Shown here: positions 25,436 through 35,636 of the stretch, one piece after another
Layout of the letters: every line of letters starts with the position of its first letter
Numbering within the stretch: the stretch's first letter is position 1
Assembly: GCA_023703575.1 (NCBI GenBank)
Contig: CP097969.1
Location: forward strand, 777,517-841,516
Direction of reading: 5' to 3'
DNA from: SAR86 cluster bacterium
GTDB lineage: Bacteria > Pseudomonadota > Gammaproteobacteria > Magnimaribacterales > Magnimaribacteraceae
Length of the DNA stretch: 64,000 bases
Notes under the pieces: model-generated
What the model was told of the DNA's origin: nothing
The model's input: the letters and a program-made list of their open reading frames with translations, nothing else
Databases searched by the model: none
Program-made: the position numbers and the translations under genes

Positions 25436-27016
25436 ATGGCGTCTTATAAAGATTTAATACAAGAACTTACCGATCTAAAAAACAAAGGTAATGCTTCTAA
25501 TATAAACATTGAACCTGAAAGTGCAGCAAGAATGAAACTTCAAAATCAGTTTCAATCAGGTCTTGATATAGCCAGGTACACAGCGGCCATAATGAGAAAG
25601 GATATGGATGAGTATGATGCTAATCCAGAAGCTTATACACAATCTTTAGGCTGTTGGCATGGATTTATCGGACAGCAAAAACTTATTTCAATTAAGAAAC
25701 ATTTTGGAAATACAGATAAAAAGTATTTATATCTGTCTGGCTGGATGGTTGCTGCCTTGAGATCTGAGTTTGGACCTCTTCCAGACCAGTCCATGCACGA
25801 AAAAACAACAGTCGCATCTTTGATTAACGAACTTTATACCTTTTTAAAACAAGCAGATGCTAGAGAACTTGGAGACTTATTTAGACAATTAGACGAGGCT
25901 GAAGAAGACGCTAAAGCAGACATACAAAATAAAATAGATAACTTCCAAACACATATTGTTCCAATTATTGCAGATATTGATGCCGGTTTTGGAAATGAAG
26001 AAGCCACTTATCTAATGGCTAAACAAATGATTGAAGCCGGAGCCTGTTGTATTCAAATTGAAAATCAAGTTTCTGACGAAAAACAATGCGGACATCAAGA
26101 TGGTAAAGTGACAGTCCCCCATGCAGATTTCTTGGCTAAAATAAATGCAGTTCGCTATGCTTTTTTAGAATTGGGAGTCGATGACGGAGTGATAGTTGCA
26201 AGAACTGACTCTTTAGGAGCTGGTTTGACAAAGCAAATAGCAATTACTCATGAAGAAGGAGATCTTGGGGATCGATATAATTCCTTTCTAGATTTAGAAG
26301 TTGTTTCTGAGGATCAAATGAAACACGGTGATGTTCTCATCAACTATCATGGAAAAGTTGTTAGACCTAGAAGGCTTCCAAGCAATCTATATAGATTTAT
26401 GGAGGGCACCGGTGAGGCGAGATGTATTTTAGATTCAGTTACCAGCCTTCAAAATGGTGCAGATCTTATTTGGATAGAGACAGAAAAACCTCACATTGGT
26501 CAAATTGGTGCAATGATGGATGAAATTAGAAAAGTTATTCCAAATGCCAAACTTGTTTACAATAATAGTCCTTCCTTTAATTGGACATTAAATTTTAGAC
26601 AGCAAGTTTTTGATGCAATGGAGAAAGCTGGAAAAGATACTTCTGATTATGACAGAGATAATCTAATGGATGAAAAATATGATACCAGTGAACTTGGTTT
26701 AGAGGCTGATGAAAAAATAAGAACATTTCAAGCGGATGCTGCGAAGCAAGCTGGTATTTTCCATCATCTAATCACCCTCCCCACTTACCATACTGCAGCT
26801 TTATCCACTGATAATCTTGCAAAAGAATATTTTGGTGATGAGGGTATGCTAGGCTATGTAAAAGGTGTGCAAAGAAAAGAAATACGTGAAGGCATCGCAT
26901 GCGTTAAACATCAAAATATGGCTGGATCAGATATGGGAGATGATCATAAAGAATATTTTGCTGGAGACGCAGCTTTAAAGGCTTCAGGTAAAGATAATAC
27001 TATGAATCAGTTCTAA
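25436..27016 (+). CDS. aceA: Isocitrate lyase, long (Pseudomonas-type) form
   Basis: Splits isocitrate to glyoxylate and succinate, letting cells grow on acetate and fatty acids. It is 526 residues, matching the about 531-residue subfamily of Pseudomonas rather than the 434-residue E. coli form. ADIDAGFGNEEA (about residue 181) binds Mg. The catalytic loop reads KQCGHQDGKVTVPH (about 218), with K-Q where E. coli has K-K, as in this subfamily. VARTDSLGAG and NNSPSFNWT (about 380) complete the active site. A strong terminator follows. No malate synthase gene is in the window. Confidence 0.95.
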   Translation: MASYKDLIQELTDLKNKGNASNINIEPESAARMKLQNQFQSGLDIARYTAAIMRKDMDEYDANPEAYTQSLGCWHGFIGQQKLISIKKHFGNTDKKYLYLSGWMVAALRSEFGPLPDQSMHEKTTVASLINELYTFLKQADARELGDLFRQLDEAEEDAKADIQNKIDNFQTHIVPIIADIDAGFGNEEATYLMAKQMIEAGACCIQIENQVSDEKQCGHQDGKVTVPHADFLAKINAVRYAFLELGVDDGVIVARTDSLGAGLTKQIAITHEEGDLGDRYNSFLDLEVVSEDQMKHGDVLINYHGKVVRPRRLPSNLYRFMEGTGEARCILDSVTSLQNGADLIWIETEKPHIGQIGAMMDEIRKVIPNAKLVYNNSPSFNWTLNFRQQVFDAMEKAGKDTSDYDRDNLMDEKYDTSELGLEADEKIRTFQADAAKQAGIFHHLITLPTYHTAALSTDNLAKEYFGDEGMLGYVKGVQRKEIREGIACVKHQNMAGSDMGDDHKEYFAGDAALKASGKDNTMNQF

Positions 27017-27027
27017 TTAACTTTCAC

Positions 27028-27056
27028 AAAAAAAGGGAGCTTTGGCTCCCTTTTTT
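27028..27056. terminator. Bidirectional rho-independent terminator between aceA and nqrM
   Basis: GGGAGC (27035-27040) pairs with GCTCCC (27045-27050) around a TTTG loop, with seven A upstream (27028-27034) and six T downstream (27051-27056). It can stop both aceA and the convergent nqr operon. The nqrM stop codon lies within the T-run. Confidence 0.9.
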
Positions 27057-27231
27057 ATTGTTCTATGCATTTTGATGGATTTCCACCACAGAGTTCACAT
27101 TCGCGATCTGGATCTAAATTAGATAGTCCGCCACATGAACCGGCTATAGGCTTTTTACCGAAAAATAAACCTACAGACATAAGAGTTATTATCAACAGAA
27201 GGACTATGAAAATTAAGAAAGTTTCAAACAT
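27055..27231 (-). CDS. nqrM: NqrM, Na+-NQR maturation protein
   Basis: Found by reading the minus strand: 58 residues, one N-terminal membrane helix (FLIFIVLLLIITLMSVGLFF) then a cysteine domain with GSCGGL, ECELCGGNP and SKC. Four conserved Cys in this spacing mark the small protein that delivers the iron needed by the Na+-translocating NADH:quinone oxidoreductase. ATG lies 2 bases after the apbE stop, exactly where nqrM sits in Vibrio and Pseudomonas. It is the last gene of the nqr operon and ends in the bidirectional terminator. Identification is secure from motif plus context. Confidence 0.93.
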   Translation of the reverse strand: MFETFLIFIVLLLIITLMSVGLFFGKKPIAGSCGGLSNLDPDRECELCGGNPSKCIEQ

Positions 27232-27233
27232 TT

Positions 27234-28247
27234 TTACATTTTAACCTTTTGTAGCTCTTTAGAAAATAATAAATTAGATTTGCCGTCTTGCTCATAAATA
27301 AATAAAGCCTTAATTTGATATTCATTGGCATAATCCATTGCAGCTTCTAATTCCATTACGTTTAGAGCAGTGGCTAGAGCATCAGCGATCATAGCATTAT
27401 TGGAAACTACCGAAACAGATTTCTTGGACGAATTATTTGGTGCACCTACTTTAGGATTTATTGTATGACTGTATTCTTCTTTATTGAAAATTCTTATATT
27501 CCTATAATCGCCTGAAGTAGCCATAGCAAAGGAGTCATAGTCACTAGAAATAAACGAATAAACAATTTTGTCAGGCTTTGAAGGACTCACGACTCCTATT
27601 TTCCATGGTGTCTCATCAATCTTGTACTTGGTAGTCCTAATTTCTCCTCCTAATTCGACAAATAGATTATCAATACTCATTTCGCTAGAGAGATATTTAA
27701 ATACCTTATCAATCGCAAAACCTTTAGCAATAGATGAGAAGTCTAATGCAACATCTCTTGTTCTTTTGACAGCTGGTGTTTCTTCATTTATCTCTATGGA
27801 ATCACAACCAACTTGAGTTTTGAGATACAGAATATCTTTCGGAAGTGGTTTTTGATTCTTTTCAAGTGGTCCAAAACCCCAAGAATCTACCAATTTACCT
27901 ATTGAAACATCATATAGACCTTTAGATTTTATACATGTATCAACTGCATATCTTAGGACTTCAATGAAGTCTTGAGAAACTTCTACCCATTCATTTATGT
28001 CAGAGTAATTTACTTTGTTTATCAGTGAATCATTTAGATAAGTTGACATTGATAAATTTACTGAATTAAAAGAATCATATATTGATTGCTCTAAATTATC
28101 GTATTCAGAAAAAGCAATAATATTATAAGTGGTCCCCATAATACTGCCTTCAATTCTTTGAGGTTCATCATCATCTAAAAATAAACTTAATGCTATGACT
28201 GATATTAAGATGAATAAAATCAGTATTGGAAAAGTTTTTTGGATCAA
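27234..28247 (-). CDS. apbE: ApbE, FAD:protein FMN transferase
   Basis: Attaches FMN covalently to Thr of NqrB and NqrC. It is 337 residues with an N-terminal hydrophobic anchor (FPILILFILISVIALSLF) and so faces the periplasm. Family marks are EGSIMGTTYNI (about residue 33), DVSIGKLVDSWGFGP (about 113), LDFSSIAKGFAIDKV (about 163), VELGGEIR and the late MIADALATALNVM motif. It is the seventh gene of the nqr operon, 3 bases after nqrF and 2 bases before nqrM. The Mg-binding DALATA threonine motif is intact, so it should be active. Confidence 0.95.
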   Translation of the reverse strand: MIQKTFPILILFILISVIALSLFLDDDEPQRIEGSIMGTTYNIIAFSEYDNLEQSIYDSFNSVNLSMSTYLNDSLINKVNYSDINEWVEVSQDFIEVLRYAVDTCIKSKGLYDVSIGKLVDSWGFGPLEKNQKPLPKDILYLKTQVGCDSIEINEETPAVKRTRDVALDFSSIAKGFAIDKVFKYLSSEMSIDNLFVELGGEIRTTKYKIDETPWKIGVVSPSKPDKIVYSFISSDYDSFAMATSGDYRNIRIFNKEEYSHTINPKVGAPNNSSKKSVSVVSNNAMIADALATALNVMELEAAMDYANEYQIKALFIYEQDGKSNLLFSKELQKVKM

Positions 28248-28250
28248 ACT

Positions 28251-29483
28251 TTAACTGCCAAAGTCGTCAAATTTTATTGCTTCAGGCTCGACTCCAAGAC
28301 TATCTAGCATATCAAAACATGCTGCCATCATTGGAGGTGGACCACACATATAATATTCACAATCTTCTGGTGCAGGATGATCCTTTAGATATTGGTCATG
28401 AATGACTTGATGAATGAAGCCTGTATGTCCTTCCCAATTGTCTTCAGGTAAAGGATCAGATAAGGCTACATGCCATTCAAAATTATCATGTTCTTCAGCT
28501 AATTTGTCATATTCATCTGTGTAGAACATTTCTGTTAAACTTCTAGCTCCGTAAAAGAAAGTGATTTTACGTTTGGAGTTTAATCTCAGTAATTGATCAA
28601 AAATATGAGATCTCATTGGCGCCATACCTGCACCGCCACCAATGAACACCATCTCTGCATCAGTCTCTTCTGCAAAAAATTCTCCAAAAGGTCCGAATAT
28701 AGTGAGAGTATCGCCTTCTTTTAAATTAAAAATATATGAACTCATTTCACCTGCAGGAAAATCTGTACCAGGAGGGGGTGAAGCAATTCTGATATTGAAT
28801 TTCATTATTCCTTTTTCATTTGGATAATTGGCCATAGAGTAAGCTCTAATGACTGGTTCAAGTGTCTTTGAGGAGTTCTCCCAAACACCAAATCTATCCC
28901 AATCTCCATGATATTCTTCTTCGATATCAAAAGATTTGTAATCTAATTCATATGGAGGAATTTCCATTTGAACATAACCCCCAGCTTTAAAAGCTACTTC
29001 TTCTCCTTCAGGTAATTTGAGAACAAGTTCTTTAATAAAAGTCGCAACATTTTTATTTGAAATAACTTCACATTCCCATTTCCTAGCACCAAAGACTTCG
29101 TCTGGTACAACTATTTCCATATCGTCTTTCACAGGAACCTGGCAAGATAGTCTCCAACCTTCTTTTTTTTCTTTATTAGTGAAATGAGATTCTTCAGTTG
29201 GAAGAATAGATCCTCCACCACTTATAACCTTACATTTACATTGAGCACAAGTACCACCTCCACCACAGGCAGATGATAAGAATAAATTCTGAGCAGCTAA
29301 AGTTTGCAGCAATTTTCCTCCAGCCTCTACCTCAATGGATTTCGCAGCATCGTTCATAGATATATTGATATTGCCTGAAGAAACTAAAAGTTTCCTTGCA
29401 CCAAGAATTACAAAAACCATCAAATTAACTGCGATTGTAAAAACAAGTACACCAAGTACGATTTCATTTTGAATAAAGTTCAT
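28251..29483 (-). CDS. nqrF: Na+-NQR subunit F (NADH dehydrogenase, FAD and 2Fe-2S)
   Basis: Entry point of electrons: oxidises NADH and passes electrons through FAD and a 2Fe-2S cluster. From ATG at 29483 it is 410 residues; a longer in-frame start would overlap nqrE and is unlikely. Order: one N-terminal membrane helix ([19 protein letters not shown]), ferredoxin domain with [14 protein letters not shown] and the later LSCQV Cys, FAD domain with [13 protein letters not shown] domain with [11 protein letters not shown] and YMCGPPPMM. The start is one base after the nqrE stop. Confidence 0.96.
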   Translation of the reverse strand: MNFIQNEIVLGVLVFTIAVNLMVFVILGARKLLVSSGNINISMNDAAKSIEVEAGGKLLQTLAAQNLFLSSACGGGGTCAQCKCKVISGGGSILPTEESHFTNKEKKEGWRLSCQVPVKDDMEIVVPDEVFGARKWECEVISNKNVATFIKELVLKLPEGEEVAFKAGGYVQMEIPPYELDYKSFDIEEEYHGDWDRFGVWENSSKTLEPVIRAYSMANYPNEKGIMKFNIRIASPPPGTDFPAGEMSSYIFNLKEGDTLTIFGPFGEFFAEETDAEMVFIGGGAGMAPMRSHIFDQLLRLNSKRKITFFYGARSLTEMFYTDEYDKLAEEHDNFEWHVALSDPLPEDNWEGHTGFIHQVIHDQYLKDHPAPEDCEYYMCGPPPMMAACFDMLDSLGVEPEAIKFDDFGS

Positions 29484-29484
29484 T

Positions 29485-30084
29485 TTATAAAGATATTCCT
29501 CCGAATGATAAGAAACCAAAACACATTAGTCCTACTGTTATGAAAGTTATACCCAACCCTTGCAGGCCCTCAGGTATATCGGCATATTTTAACCTCTCTG
29601 TTATTCCAGCTAAAGCAACGATGGCAAGAGCCCAACCAGTTCCTGCCCCTAGTCCGTAAACTATGCTTTCGGTAAATTCTAGGTTTCTTTCAATAGAAAA
29701 AAGTACTCCACCTAGAATTGCACAGTTAACTGTAATTAAAGGTAAAAATACACCAAGTGCATTATAAAGAGCTGGAATATAACGATCTAAAAACATTTCT
29801 AGTATTTGTACTAAAGCCGCAATAATTCCTATGTAACATATGAGTCCTACGAAATGTAAATCTGAACCAGGAAAGAGTGCATCTGCTTTTAAGAAATAAT
29901 TGAAAATTAAGTTATTTATTGGCACTGCAAGTCCTAATACAACAATAACGGCAATCCCTAAACCAATCGCAGGTTGGATTCTTTTGGAAATGGCAAGAAA
30001 AGTACACATGCCAAGAAAAAAGTTGATCGCTATATTCTCAATGAAGACAGCTTTAATAAAAATACTAAGATAAGCTTCTAGCAT
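29485..30084 (-). CDS. nqrE: Na+-NQR subunit E
   Basis: A 199-residue integral membrane subunit with six helices. Together with NqrD it forms the central channel and holds an intramembrane 2Fe-2S cluster using Cys residues. [12 protein letters not shown] (about residue 24) and [11 protein letters not shown] (about 119) carry the expected cysteines. Length equals the family norm (198). The ATG overlaps the nqrD stop region by one base (30084), so the two are coupled. Confidence 0.96.
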   Translation of the reverse strand: MLEAYLSIFIKAVFIENIAINFFLGMCTFLAISKRIQPAIGLGIAVIVVLGLAVPINNLIFNYFLKADALFPGSDLHFVGLICYIGIIAALVQILEMFLDRYIPALYNALGVFLPLITVNCAILGGVLFSIERNLEFTESIVYGLGAGTGWALAIVALAGITERLKYADIPEGLQGLGITFITVGLMCFGFLSFGGISL

Positions 30085-30752
30085 TAAGCTGCTCCCTTCT
30101 CACTTTCAAGACTATTATTAGATATCTTAAATTCTGGTTCTTCTATTTGTTCTGTTTTCCATTGTCTGAGTGCCCATATAGTAAATCCTATGATGAAAAA
30201 AGAACTTGCTGGAGTTAAGAAAAAGTTATTTGCAAGATACCATCCACCATTAGTTGTCAGAGGCATTATTTCAATTCCATAAAATGTTCCAGCACCTATG
30301 AATTCTCTTATGATGGCAATAACAATTAAGATAACGCTGTAACCAAGCCCATTGCCAAAACCATCAATAGCGCTCATCATTGGCCCATTCTTCATGGCAA
30401 AGGCTTCTGCTCTACCCATAACTATGCAATTAGTAACGATTAAACCGACAAATACTGACAATGTCTTACTACTCTCATAATCGAAAGCTTGTAAGACTTC
30501 ATCTACAAGCATGACAAGTGTGGCTATTATAGATATCTGTACAATGATTCTAATATTCGTTGGGATATGATTTCTTATTAGAGATACAGAAAGATTTGAC
30601 AAGGTTACAACGGTAGTTAGAGCAACACACATTATTAATGTTATGTAGAGGTTGCCCGTAACAGCAAGTGCAGAACAAATGCCTAAGATTTGCAATGCAA
30701 TAGGATTGTCATTAAAGATAGGATTGAGTAAAACTTCTTTCGCTTTAGACAT
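30084..30752 (-). CDS. nqrD: Na+-NQR subunit D
   Basis: A 222-residue membrane subunit, related to NqrE with inverted topology. [18 protein letters not shown] (about 28) and [14 protein letters not shown] (about 109) contain the cysteines that help ligate the intramembrane iron-sulfur cluster. The C-terminal tail is slightly longer than in Vibrio (about 210). It overlaps nqrC by 8 bases and nqrE by one. Confidence 0.96.
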   Translation of the reverse strand: MSKAKEVLLNPIFNDNPIALQILGICSALAVTGNLYITLIMCVALTTVVTLSNLSVSLIRNHIPTNIRIIVQISIIATLVMLVDEVLQAFDYESSKTLSVFVGLIVTNCIVMGRAEAFAMKNGPMMSAIDGFGNGLGYSVILIVIAIIREFIGAGTFYGIEIMPLTTNGGWYLANNFFLTPASSFFIIGFTIWALRQWKTEQIEEPEFKISNNSLESEKGAA

Positions 30753-31527
30753 CTTTTACCTCGCTTTGCTTAAGTCGGTCTATTAGAGGCCCATAACCCA
30801 TATCACCAAGCCAAAAAGAAAGTAAATTTGTAACTCCATTACTTGTAATGGTTGCACCAGATAAGCCGTCAACTTGATATTTTGCAAGAGTACTGCTTTT
30901 ATCAACAGAGCCTTTAATTACAGAAATAAGGATATCTCCAGAATCAGAATATATCTCCTTTCCTTTCCATATGGATTTCCACTTAGGATTATCTATCTCA
31001 CCACCAAGACCAGGTGTTTCTTTATGATCGAAAAACTCTAATCCAATGATTGTTTTAAGATCTGGTTCAAGAGCTAGATAACCTTTCATAGTTCCCCATA
31101 GTCCATAACCTCTCACAGGCAAGATAACGGCGTTTAAAGAATCGAAATCATAATGAAGATAGACTGTTTGGAAATTCTCACGTCTTTTTAGAAGTGCAAT
31201 GTCATTTTCAGCGGTCAGTTCAATAGATGTAGCTGGATTTCTAGAAAAGGCGCTTTCTTCATAATCAGTTAAACTAATTTCAGAATCAAACTCACCAGTT
31301 TCTAGATTAACTATTCGTGCTTCTATAGACTGAAAGAGCTCAGTTACATCAGTTTCATCGTCAAGCAAACCAGCAGCAGAAAGTATCTTACTTTGTTTAT
31401 CAAGTGTCTTGTTAGCTTCTTGAAGATCTCTAAGTTCAACGGCTGAAAAAGAAATTAAAGCAGAACAAACAAGGCATAGTGAGACTGCGACAATAAGAGT
31501 TTTTCTGATTGTATCGTTATTGTTCAT
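30745..31527 (-). CDS. nqrC: Na+-NQR subunit C (covalent FMN)
   Basis: A 260-residue subunit with one N-terminal membrane helix ([18 protein letters not shown]) and a periplasmic domain that carries covalent FMN. The flavinylation motif [13 protein letters not shown] (near residue 225-235) is canonical, so Thr in SGAT should be the FMN site. [14 protein letters not shown] and ETPGLGGEI are other family marks. It overlaps nqrB by one base and nqrD by 8. The intact motif contrasts with the altered one in NqrB. Confidence 0.95.
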   Translation of the reverse strand: MNNNDTIRKTLIVAVSLCLVCSALISFSAVELRDLQEANKTLDKQSKILSAAGLLDDETDVTELFQSIEARIVNLETGEFDSEISLTDYEESAFSRNPATSIELTAENDIALLKRRENFQTVYLHYDFDSLNAVILPVRGYGLWGTMKGYLALEPDLKTIIGLEFFDHKETPGLGGEIDNPKWKSIWKGKEIYSDSGDILISVIKGSVDKSSTLAKYQVDGLSGATITSNGVTNLLSFWLGDMGYGPLIDRLKQSEVKDV

Positions 31528-32732
31528 TAGTTTGCCCTCCTCAATCTTTGTTTGATATTTCTCTCTTGAACAAAATGATCAATAAGTGGCGCAAATAAAT
31601 TTGCAAATAAAATTGCCAGCATCATACCTTCTGGATAAGCTGGATTGACAACTCTGATCAATACCACCATTACTCCAATTAAAATTCCGTAATACCATCT
31701 ACCTAAATTTGTATGAGAACCAGAAACTGGCTCGACAGCCATAAATGTTAGGCCGAAAGCGAAGCCTCCAATTACTAAGTGCCAGTGAAAAGGCAATGAA
31801 AACATTGGATTGCTATCTGAACCAATTAAATTAAATAATTCTGATGTTAAGAATGTTCCTAGTAAGACTCCGGCAATTATCCGCCATGAAGCAATCCTTG
31901 TATAGAGGAGAACTATCAAACCTATAAGAATAAACAAAGTTGAAGTTTCACCTATTGAACCCGGTATTGAGCCAAAAAATGCGTCGCTCCATGAATATTG
32001 AGACTGTATTCCATTAAGACCTTCTTGCGCTCCTATTCCTAATATTGTTGGTGAGCTATAACCGTCAACTGCAACCCAAACAGAATCGCCAGACCAATCT
32101 ACTGGGTAGGCAAAATAAAGAAATGCTCTTCCAGCTAAAGCGGGATTTAGAAAGTTTTTTCCTGTGCCTCCGAATATTTCTTTTGCAACAACGATACCAA
32201 AACTTATTCCAACTGCCACTTGCCACAGGGGAGCATCGGGAGGACAACATAATGCGAATAAAACAGTTGTTACAAAAGCACCTTCATTGATTTCATGTCC
32301 TCTGAAAATGGCAAATACTACTTCCCATGCTATTCCTACTATAAAGGTAACAAGGTAAATAGGTATGAAATAGCATGCTCCAAACCAAATACAGTCAACT
32401 ATACTTTTAGGGTCATAGTTGCAAAATATATCTATAAAAAAGAAGTGCCAATCATCTTTGTTTATAGTTCCCAATTCTTCAAAAGCAGCGAGTGACTGAT
32501 ATCCCAAGTTATACATACCATAGAACATGGCAGGAAATGTAGCCATCCAAACCACAACCATAACTTTTTGTAGATCTACACTATCTCTTACATGAACAGA
32601 TCCAAAAGTTCTTTTGTCAGAAGAATAAAAAAGATTCTCAACAACATCATATATGGGAAAGTATTTTTCTAAAGAACCCCCACTAGTGAACCTAGGTTTC
32701 AAACCATCTAGAAATTTTCTTAATGGTTTCAT
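31527..32732 (-). CDS. nqrB: Na+-NQR subunit B (covalent FMN, quinone and riboflavin site)
   Basis: A 401-residue membrane subunit that moves Na+ and holds covalent FMN and riboflavin. It aligns by eye to the Vibrio protein throughout: [53 protein letters not shown] and [20 protein letters not shown] are all in place. The FMN attachment site, DGFSGAT in Vibrio as I recall, reads DGYSSPT here (32046-32066, Thr about residue 229). The acceptor Thr is kept, but Gly-Ala is replaced by Ser-Pro. It starts directly after the nqrA stop. Confidence 0.95.
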   Translation of the reverse strand: MKPLRKFLDGLKPRFTSGGSLEKYFPIYDVVENLFYSSDKRTFGSVHVRDSVDLQKVMVVVWMATFPAMFYGMYNLGYQSLAAFEELGTINKDDWHFFFIDIFCNYDPKSIVDCIWFGACYFIPIYLVTFIVGIAWEVVFAIFRGHEINEGAFVTTVLFALCCPPDAPLWQVAVGISFGIVVAKEIFGGTGKNFLNPALAGRAFLYFAYPVDWSGDSVWVAVDGYSSPTILGIGAQEGLNGIQSQYSWSDAFFGSIPGSIGETSTLFILIGLIVLLYTRIASWRIIAGVLLGTFLTSELFNLIGSDSNPMFSLPFHWHLVIGGFAFGLTFMAVEPVSGSHTNLGRWYYGILIGVMVVLIRVVNPAYPEGMMLAILFANLFAPLIDHFVQERNIKQRLRRAN

Positions 32733-34085
32733 CTATCCTTCAACCTCAATTTTTGTAAGTCCAGCTCTTAATAAAGAGCCAAAATCATATTTTCCTGGGC
32801 AAATATAGCTACATAAAGAAAGATCTTCTTCATCTAACTCTAGTCCCCCTAATGCTTGTAATTTTTCTGTATCCAATAAAACAATGTTTCTAAGAAGCAT
32901 TATTGGCAGCATGTTGAATGGTAAAACTTCTTCATATGAGCCAATTGGCACTATAGGACGGTCTGAACCATTCATTAAAGCTTTAAATTTAAAAACTTTC
33001 TTGGGAAATAAGGAAGAGAGAAATACTGGCATCTTTGAAAATTTTCTTGGACCAGGAGTGAGCCAGTTCATAAACTCTCTATCTTTGGAATTAGGCTCAG
33101 CTATTACTGAAATTTGATTATGGTATCTCCCTAAATAAGCAAAGGGGCCGATAGCTTCTCTTCCAGATATGATTGATCCTGAAATAATTCTATTTTCTCT
33201 CTGTGTCAGTTCTCCGGCTGTTATTTCTTCTGTAGAAGCTCCAAGTCTTGTTTTAATGTAGCTCGGACTATTTACTTGAGGTCCAGCCAAAGAAACTATT
33301 CTATCGTTATCAATGTACCCAGACTTAAACAACTTTCCAATCGCAATAATATCTTGATAACCAATAGTCCAATTAACATTGGTTAAAGAAGCAGGAGAAA
33401 TAAAATGCATGTGAGTCCCTACGAGCCCAGCAGGATGTGGACCAGAGAATATGTGTCTTTTAAGTTGGTCATCTTCTTGTATTTCAAGCGAAGAATTATT
33501 AGAAACAGAGACATGAATTGGACACTCAACTAATTGCTTTAGAACCAAAAGCCCAAAGTCGAAATCTTCTTTACTCAAGTTAATAATTATTTCAGGGTTA
33601 GGACTTAAAGGTTGAGTATCAATAGCCGAGATAAATATGTTAGCAGGTAATGATTTTACAGTTGGGACCTTACTGTAGGGTCTAGTTCTAAAGGATGTCC
33701 ACATACCAGATTCTATAAGCTGGTCTCTGATAACATTTGAAGAGCAGTTTTTTAAAGTATCTACTGTAAAATTGTCAAACTGAACAGAATCCTCTGCTTG
33801 AGAAATTTCTATGACAATTGATTGTAAGACCCTTCTGTCTCCACGATTTATTGCTTCAACCCTACCACCTGCTGGTGATGTAACAAGGACTCCTGGATTT
33901 TTCTTATCTTCAAAGAGAGGTTGCCCTATTTTTACACTATCACCTTCTTTAACTAACATGGTGGGTTTCATGCCAATATAGTCGCTTCCCAAAATAGCAA
34001 CAGATCTGCTTTTTTTGGAGTCAACTATATCTTCGGCAGGTGAGCCGTATATGGGTATATCTAAACCTTTTTTTATTCTAATCAT
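32733..34085 (-). CDS. nqrA: Na+-NQR subunit A
   Basis: A 450-residue cytoplasmic subunit and first gene of the operon. It starts MIRIKKGLDIPIYGSP and has KPTMLVKEGDSVKIGQPLF, followed by SPAGGRVEAINRGDRRVLQSI, an NqrA biotin-carrier-like fold. LRAGLTKIE closes it. Family length is about 446. The upstream gap to the GAPDH gene is about 69 bases and must hold the operon promoter, unless transcription comes from gap. No clear -35/-10 pair stands out. Confidence 0.96.
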   Translation of the reverse strand: MIRIKKGLDIPIYGSPAEDIVDSKKSRSVAILGSDYIGMKPTMLVKEGDSVKIGQPLFEDKKNPGVLVTSPAGGRVEAINRGDRRVLQSIVIEISQAEDSVQFDNFTVDTLKNCSSNVIRDQLIESGMWTSFRTRPYSKVPTVKSLPANIFISAIDTQPLSPNPEIIINLSKEDFDFGLLVLKQLVECPIHVSVSNNSSLEIQEDDQLKRHIFSGPHPAGLVGTHMHFISPASLTNVNWTIGYQDIIAIGKLFKSGYIDNDRIVSLAGPQVNSPSYIKTRLGASTEEITAGELTQRENRIISGSIISGREAIGPFAYLGRYHNQISVIAEPNSKDREFMNWLTPGPRKFSKMPVFLSSLFPKKVFKFKALMNGSDRPIVPIGSYEEVLPFNMLPIMLLRNIVLLDTEKLQALGGLELDEEDLSLCSYICPGKYDFGSLLRAGLTKIEVEG

Positions 34086-34154
34086 TCCCTATTTGATGTA
34101 TGGGAAAAGTACCCTAGAGCGCGGTGGTATTATAATGATCTGAGGTCTAATTTA

Positions 34155-35636
34155 CTAGGATGTTTCGCTAAAATTTGGATATCGTTGATAAGTTAATCCG
34201 ACCATCTCTTTTGCCAATCCCAAAAGTTGTGCGGTATATCCAAACTCATTGTCATACCAAACGTAAAGAACACATTTATCTCCATTTACGATTGTCGCAG
34301 CTGAATCAATTATGCCTGCATGCCTATCCCCTACAAAATCTGTAGAAACAACTTCTGGAGAATTTGTAAAACCGATCTGTTCTTTTAAATCTGAATGAAA
34401 CGCCTGTTGTCTAAGGAAGTTATTGAGCTCTTCTAACGAAGTTTCTTTACCTAGTTGAAGATTCATTATTGCGAGAGATACATTTGGAGTAGGAACTCTT
34501 ACAGCATTTGCTGTCAATTTGCCTATAAGTTCAGGAAGCACCTGACCTACTGCTTTTCCCGCTCCAGTTTCAGTAATCACCATGTTAAGGGCTGCACTCC
34601 TTCCTCTTCGAGCTTTTTTGTGGAAATTATCTATTAGATTCTGATCATTAGTGTAGGAATGTACGCTCTCGATGTGACCTGAGATAATATTAAACTCATC
34701 ATTTAGGACTTTTAAAGTTGGAACTATAGCATTCGTTGTACATGAAGCAGCTCCTAAGATTTCATCATTATCTATAATTTCGTTATTTATACCATGAACA
34801 ATGTTTTTTATACCTTCTTTTGCTGGGGCAGTAAGTAGTACCTTAGAAATTCCATTGCAACTTAAATGAGTATTTAAACCTTCTTTTGTTCTCCAGACTC
34901 CAGTATTGTCAATCAGTAAAGCTTTATTTATGCCGAAGTCAGTATAGTCAATCTCTGAAGGATCGTTGGCATAAATTATTTTTACTTCATTACCATTTAT
35001 GATTAATTTGTTCTCTTCTTCTATAACACGAATTGTTCCTTTGAAGGGACCATGAACAGAATCAGTTCTCATTAGATTTGCTCTTTTAATGATGTCATCA
35101 TCGACAGCTTTTCTAACTACTATTGCTCGCAACCTTAGATTATCTCCTCCACCAGAATCTTGAATTAACATTCTTGTTAACAATCTTCCTATTCTTCCAA
35201 AACCATAAAGAACAACATCCTGCGCTTGTTCCAATATTGATCCTTTAGTGCCAATCAAATCATTTACTGATTCTTTTACGAAATCTTCGATAGAGAGATC
35301 CTTATCATCAAACAGGTATGCTGCAGCAATAATTCCAATGTCAACTTCAGCCGGTCCTAATTCTAGATCACTAAGAGCTACAATGACTTGATAGGTTTCA
35401 AATTCACTCATCTCATTGTTTTCGGTTTCTCTTACAAATCTATGAGCATTCATAATTTCTGAAACTGATAAGTTCACCAGTGGCTTTCCATATAAAAGAA
35501 GATGGACATTGTCTCTATAGATTCTTCCAATCATAGGAAGCATCTCTTCTGCTAATGCTTGTCTATATTGAAAGTCGCCAAAAGGATCTTTTGGAAGCTC
35601 AGGACGAGTCCTTTGATCGGGCTGATTTTTTTTCAT
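34155..35636 (-). CDS. gap: Glyceraldehyde-3-phosphate dehydrogenase, N-terminally extended
   Basis: Phosphorylating GAPDH of 493 residues. A classic domain begins about residue 140 with DVVLYGFGRIGRLLTRML (NAD fold) and has the active-site ASCTTNAIVPTLKV (Cys near 298) and YTNDQNLID with the expected His-containing HSYTNDQ. The first 138 residues (for example DPFGDFQYRQALAEEMLPMI) form a helical extension. Pseudomonas has a similar long Gap next to mfd, as I recall (PA3001), so this is inherited rather than a new fusion. The gene lies between nqrA and the acyl-CoA dehydrogenase, one base from the latter. Confidence 0.9.
   Translation of the reverse strand: MKKNQPDQRTRPELPKDPFGDFQYRQALAEEMLPMIGRIYRDNVHLLLYGKPLVNLSVSEIMNAHRFVRETENNEMSEFETYQVIVALSDLELGPAEVDIGIIAAAYLFDDKDLSIEDFVKESVNDLIGTKGSILEQAQDVVLYGFGRIGRLLTRMLIQDSGGGDNLRLRAIVVRKAVDDDIIKRANLMRTDSVHGPFKGTIRVIEEENKLIINGNEVKIIYANDPSEIDYTDFGINKALLIDNTGVWRTKEGLNTHLSCNGISKVLLTAPAKEGIKNIVHGINNEIIDNDEILGAASCTTNAIVPTLKVLNDEFNIISGHIESVHSYTNDQNLIDNFHKKARRGRSAALNMVITETGAGKAVGQVLPELIGKLTANAVRVPTPNVSLAIMNLQLGKETSLEELNNFLRQQAFHSDLKEQIGFTNSPEVVSTDFVGDRHAGIIDSAATIVNGDKCVLYVWYDNEFGYTAQLLGLAKEMVGLTYQRYPNFSETS

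Noticed and set aside
26081-26110. Isocitrate lyase loop KQCGH instead of KKCGH
   Set aside because: The long Pseudomonas-type subfamily normally has this form.
32045-32495. Several short ORFs on both strands across nqrB
   Set aside because: They lie wholly within a highly conserved nqrB frame and look like shadows.
34155-35636. GAPDH N-terminal extension as a new fusion
   Set aside because: A long Gap next to mfd is known in Pseudomonas, so the extension is probably ancestral.
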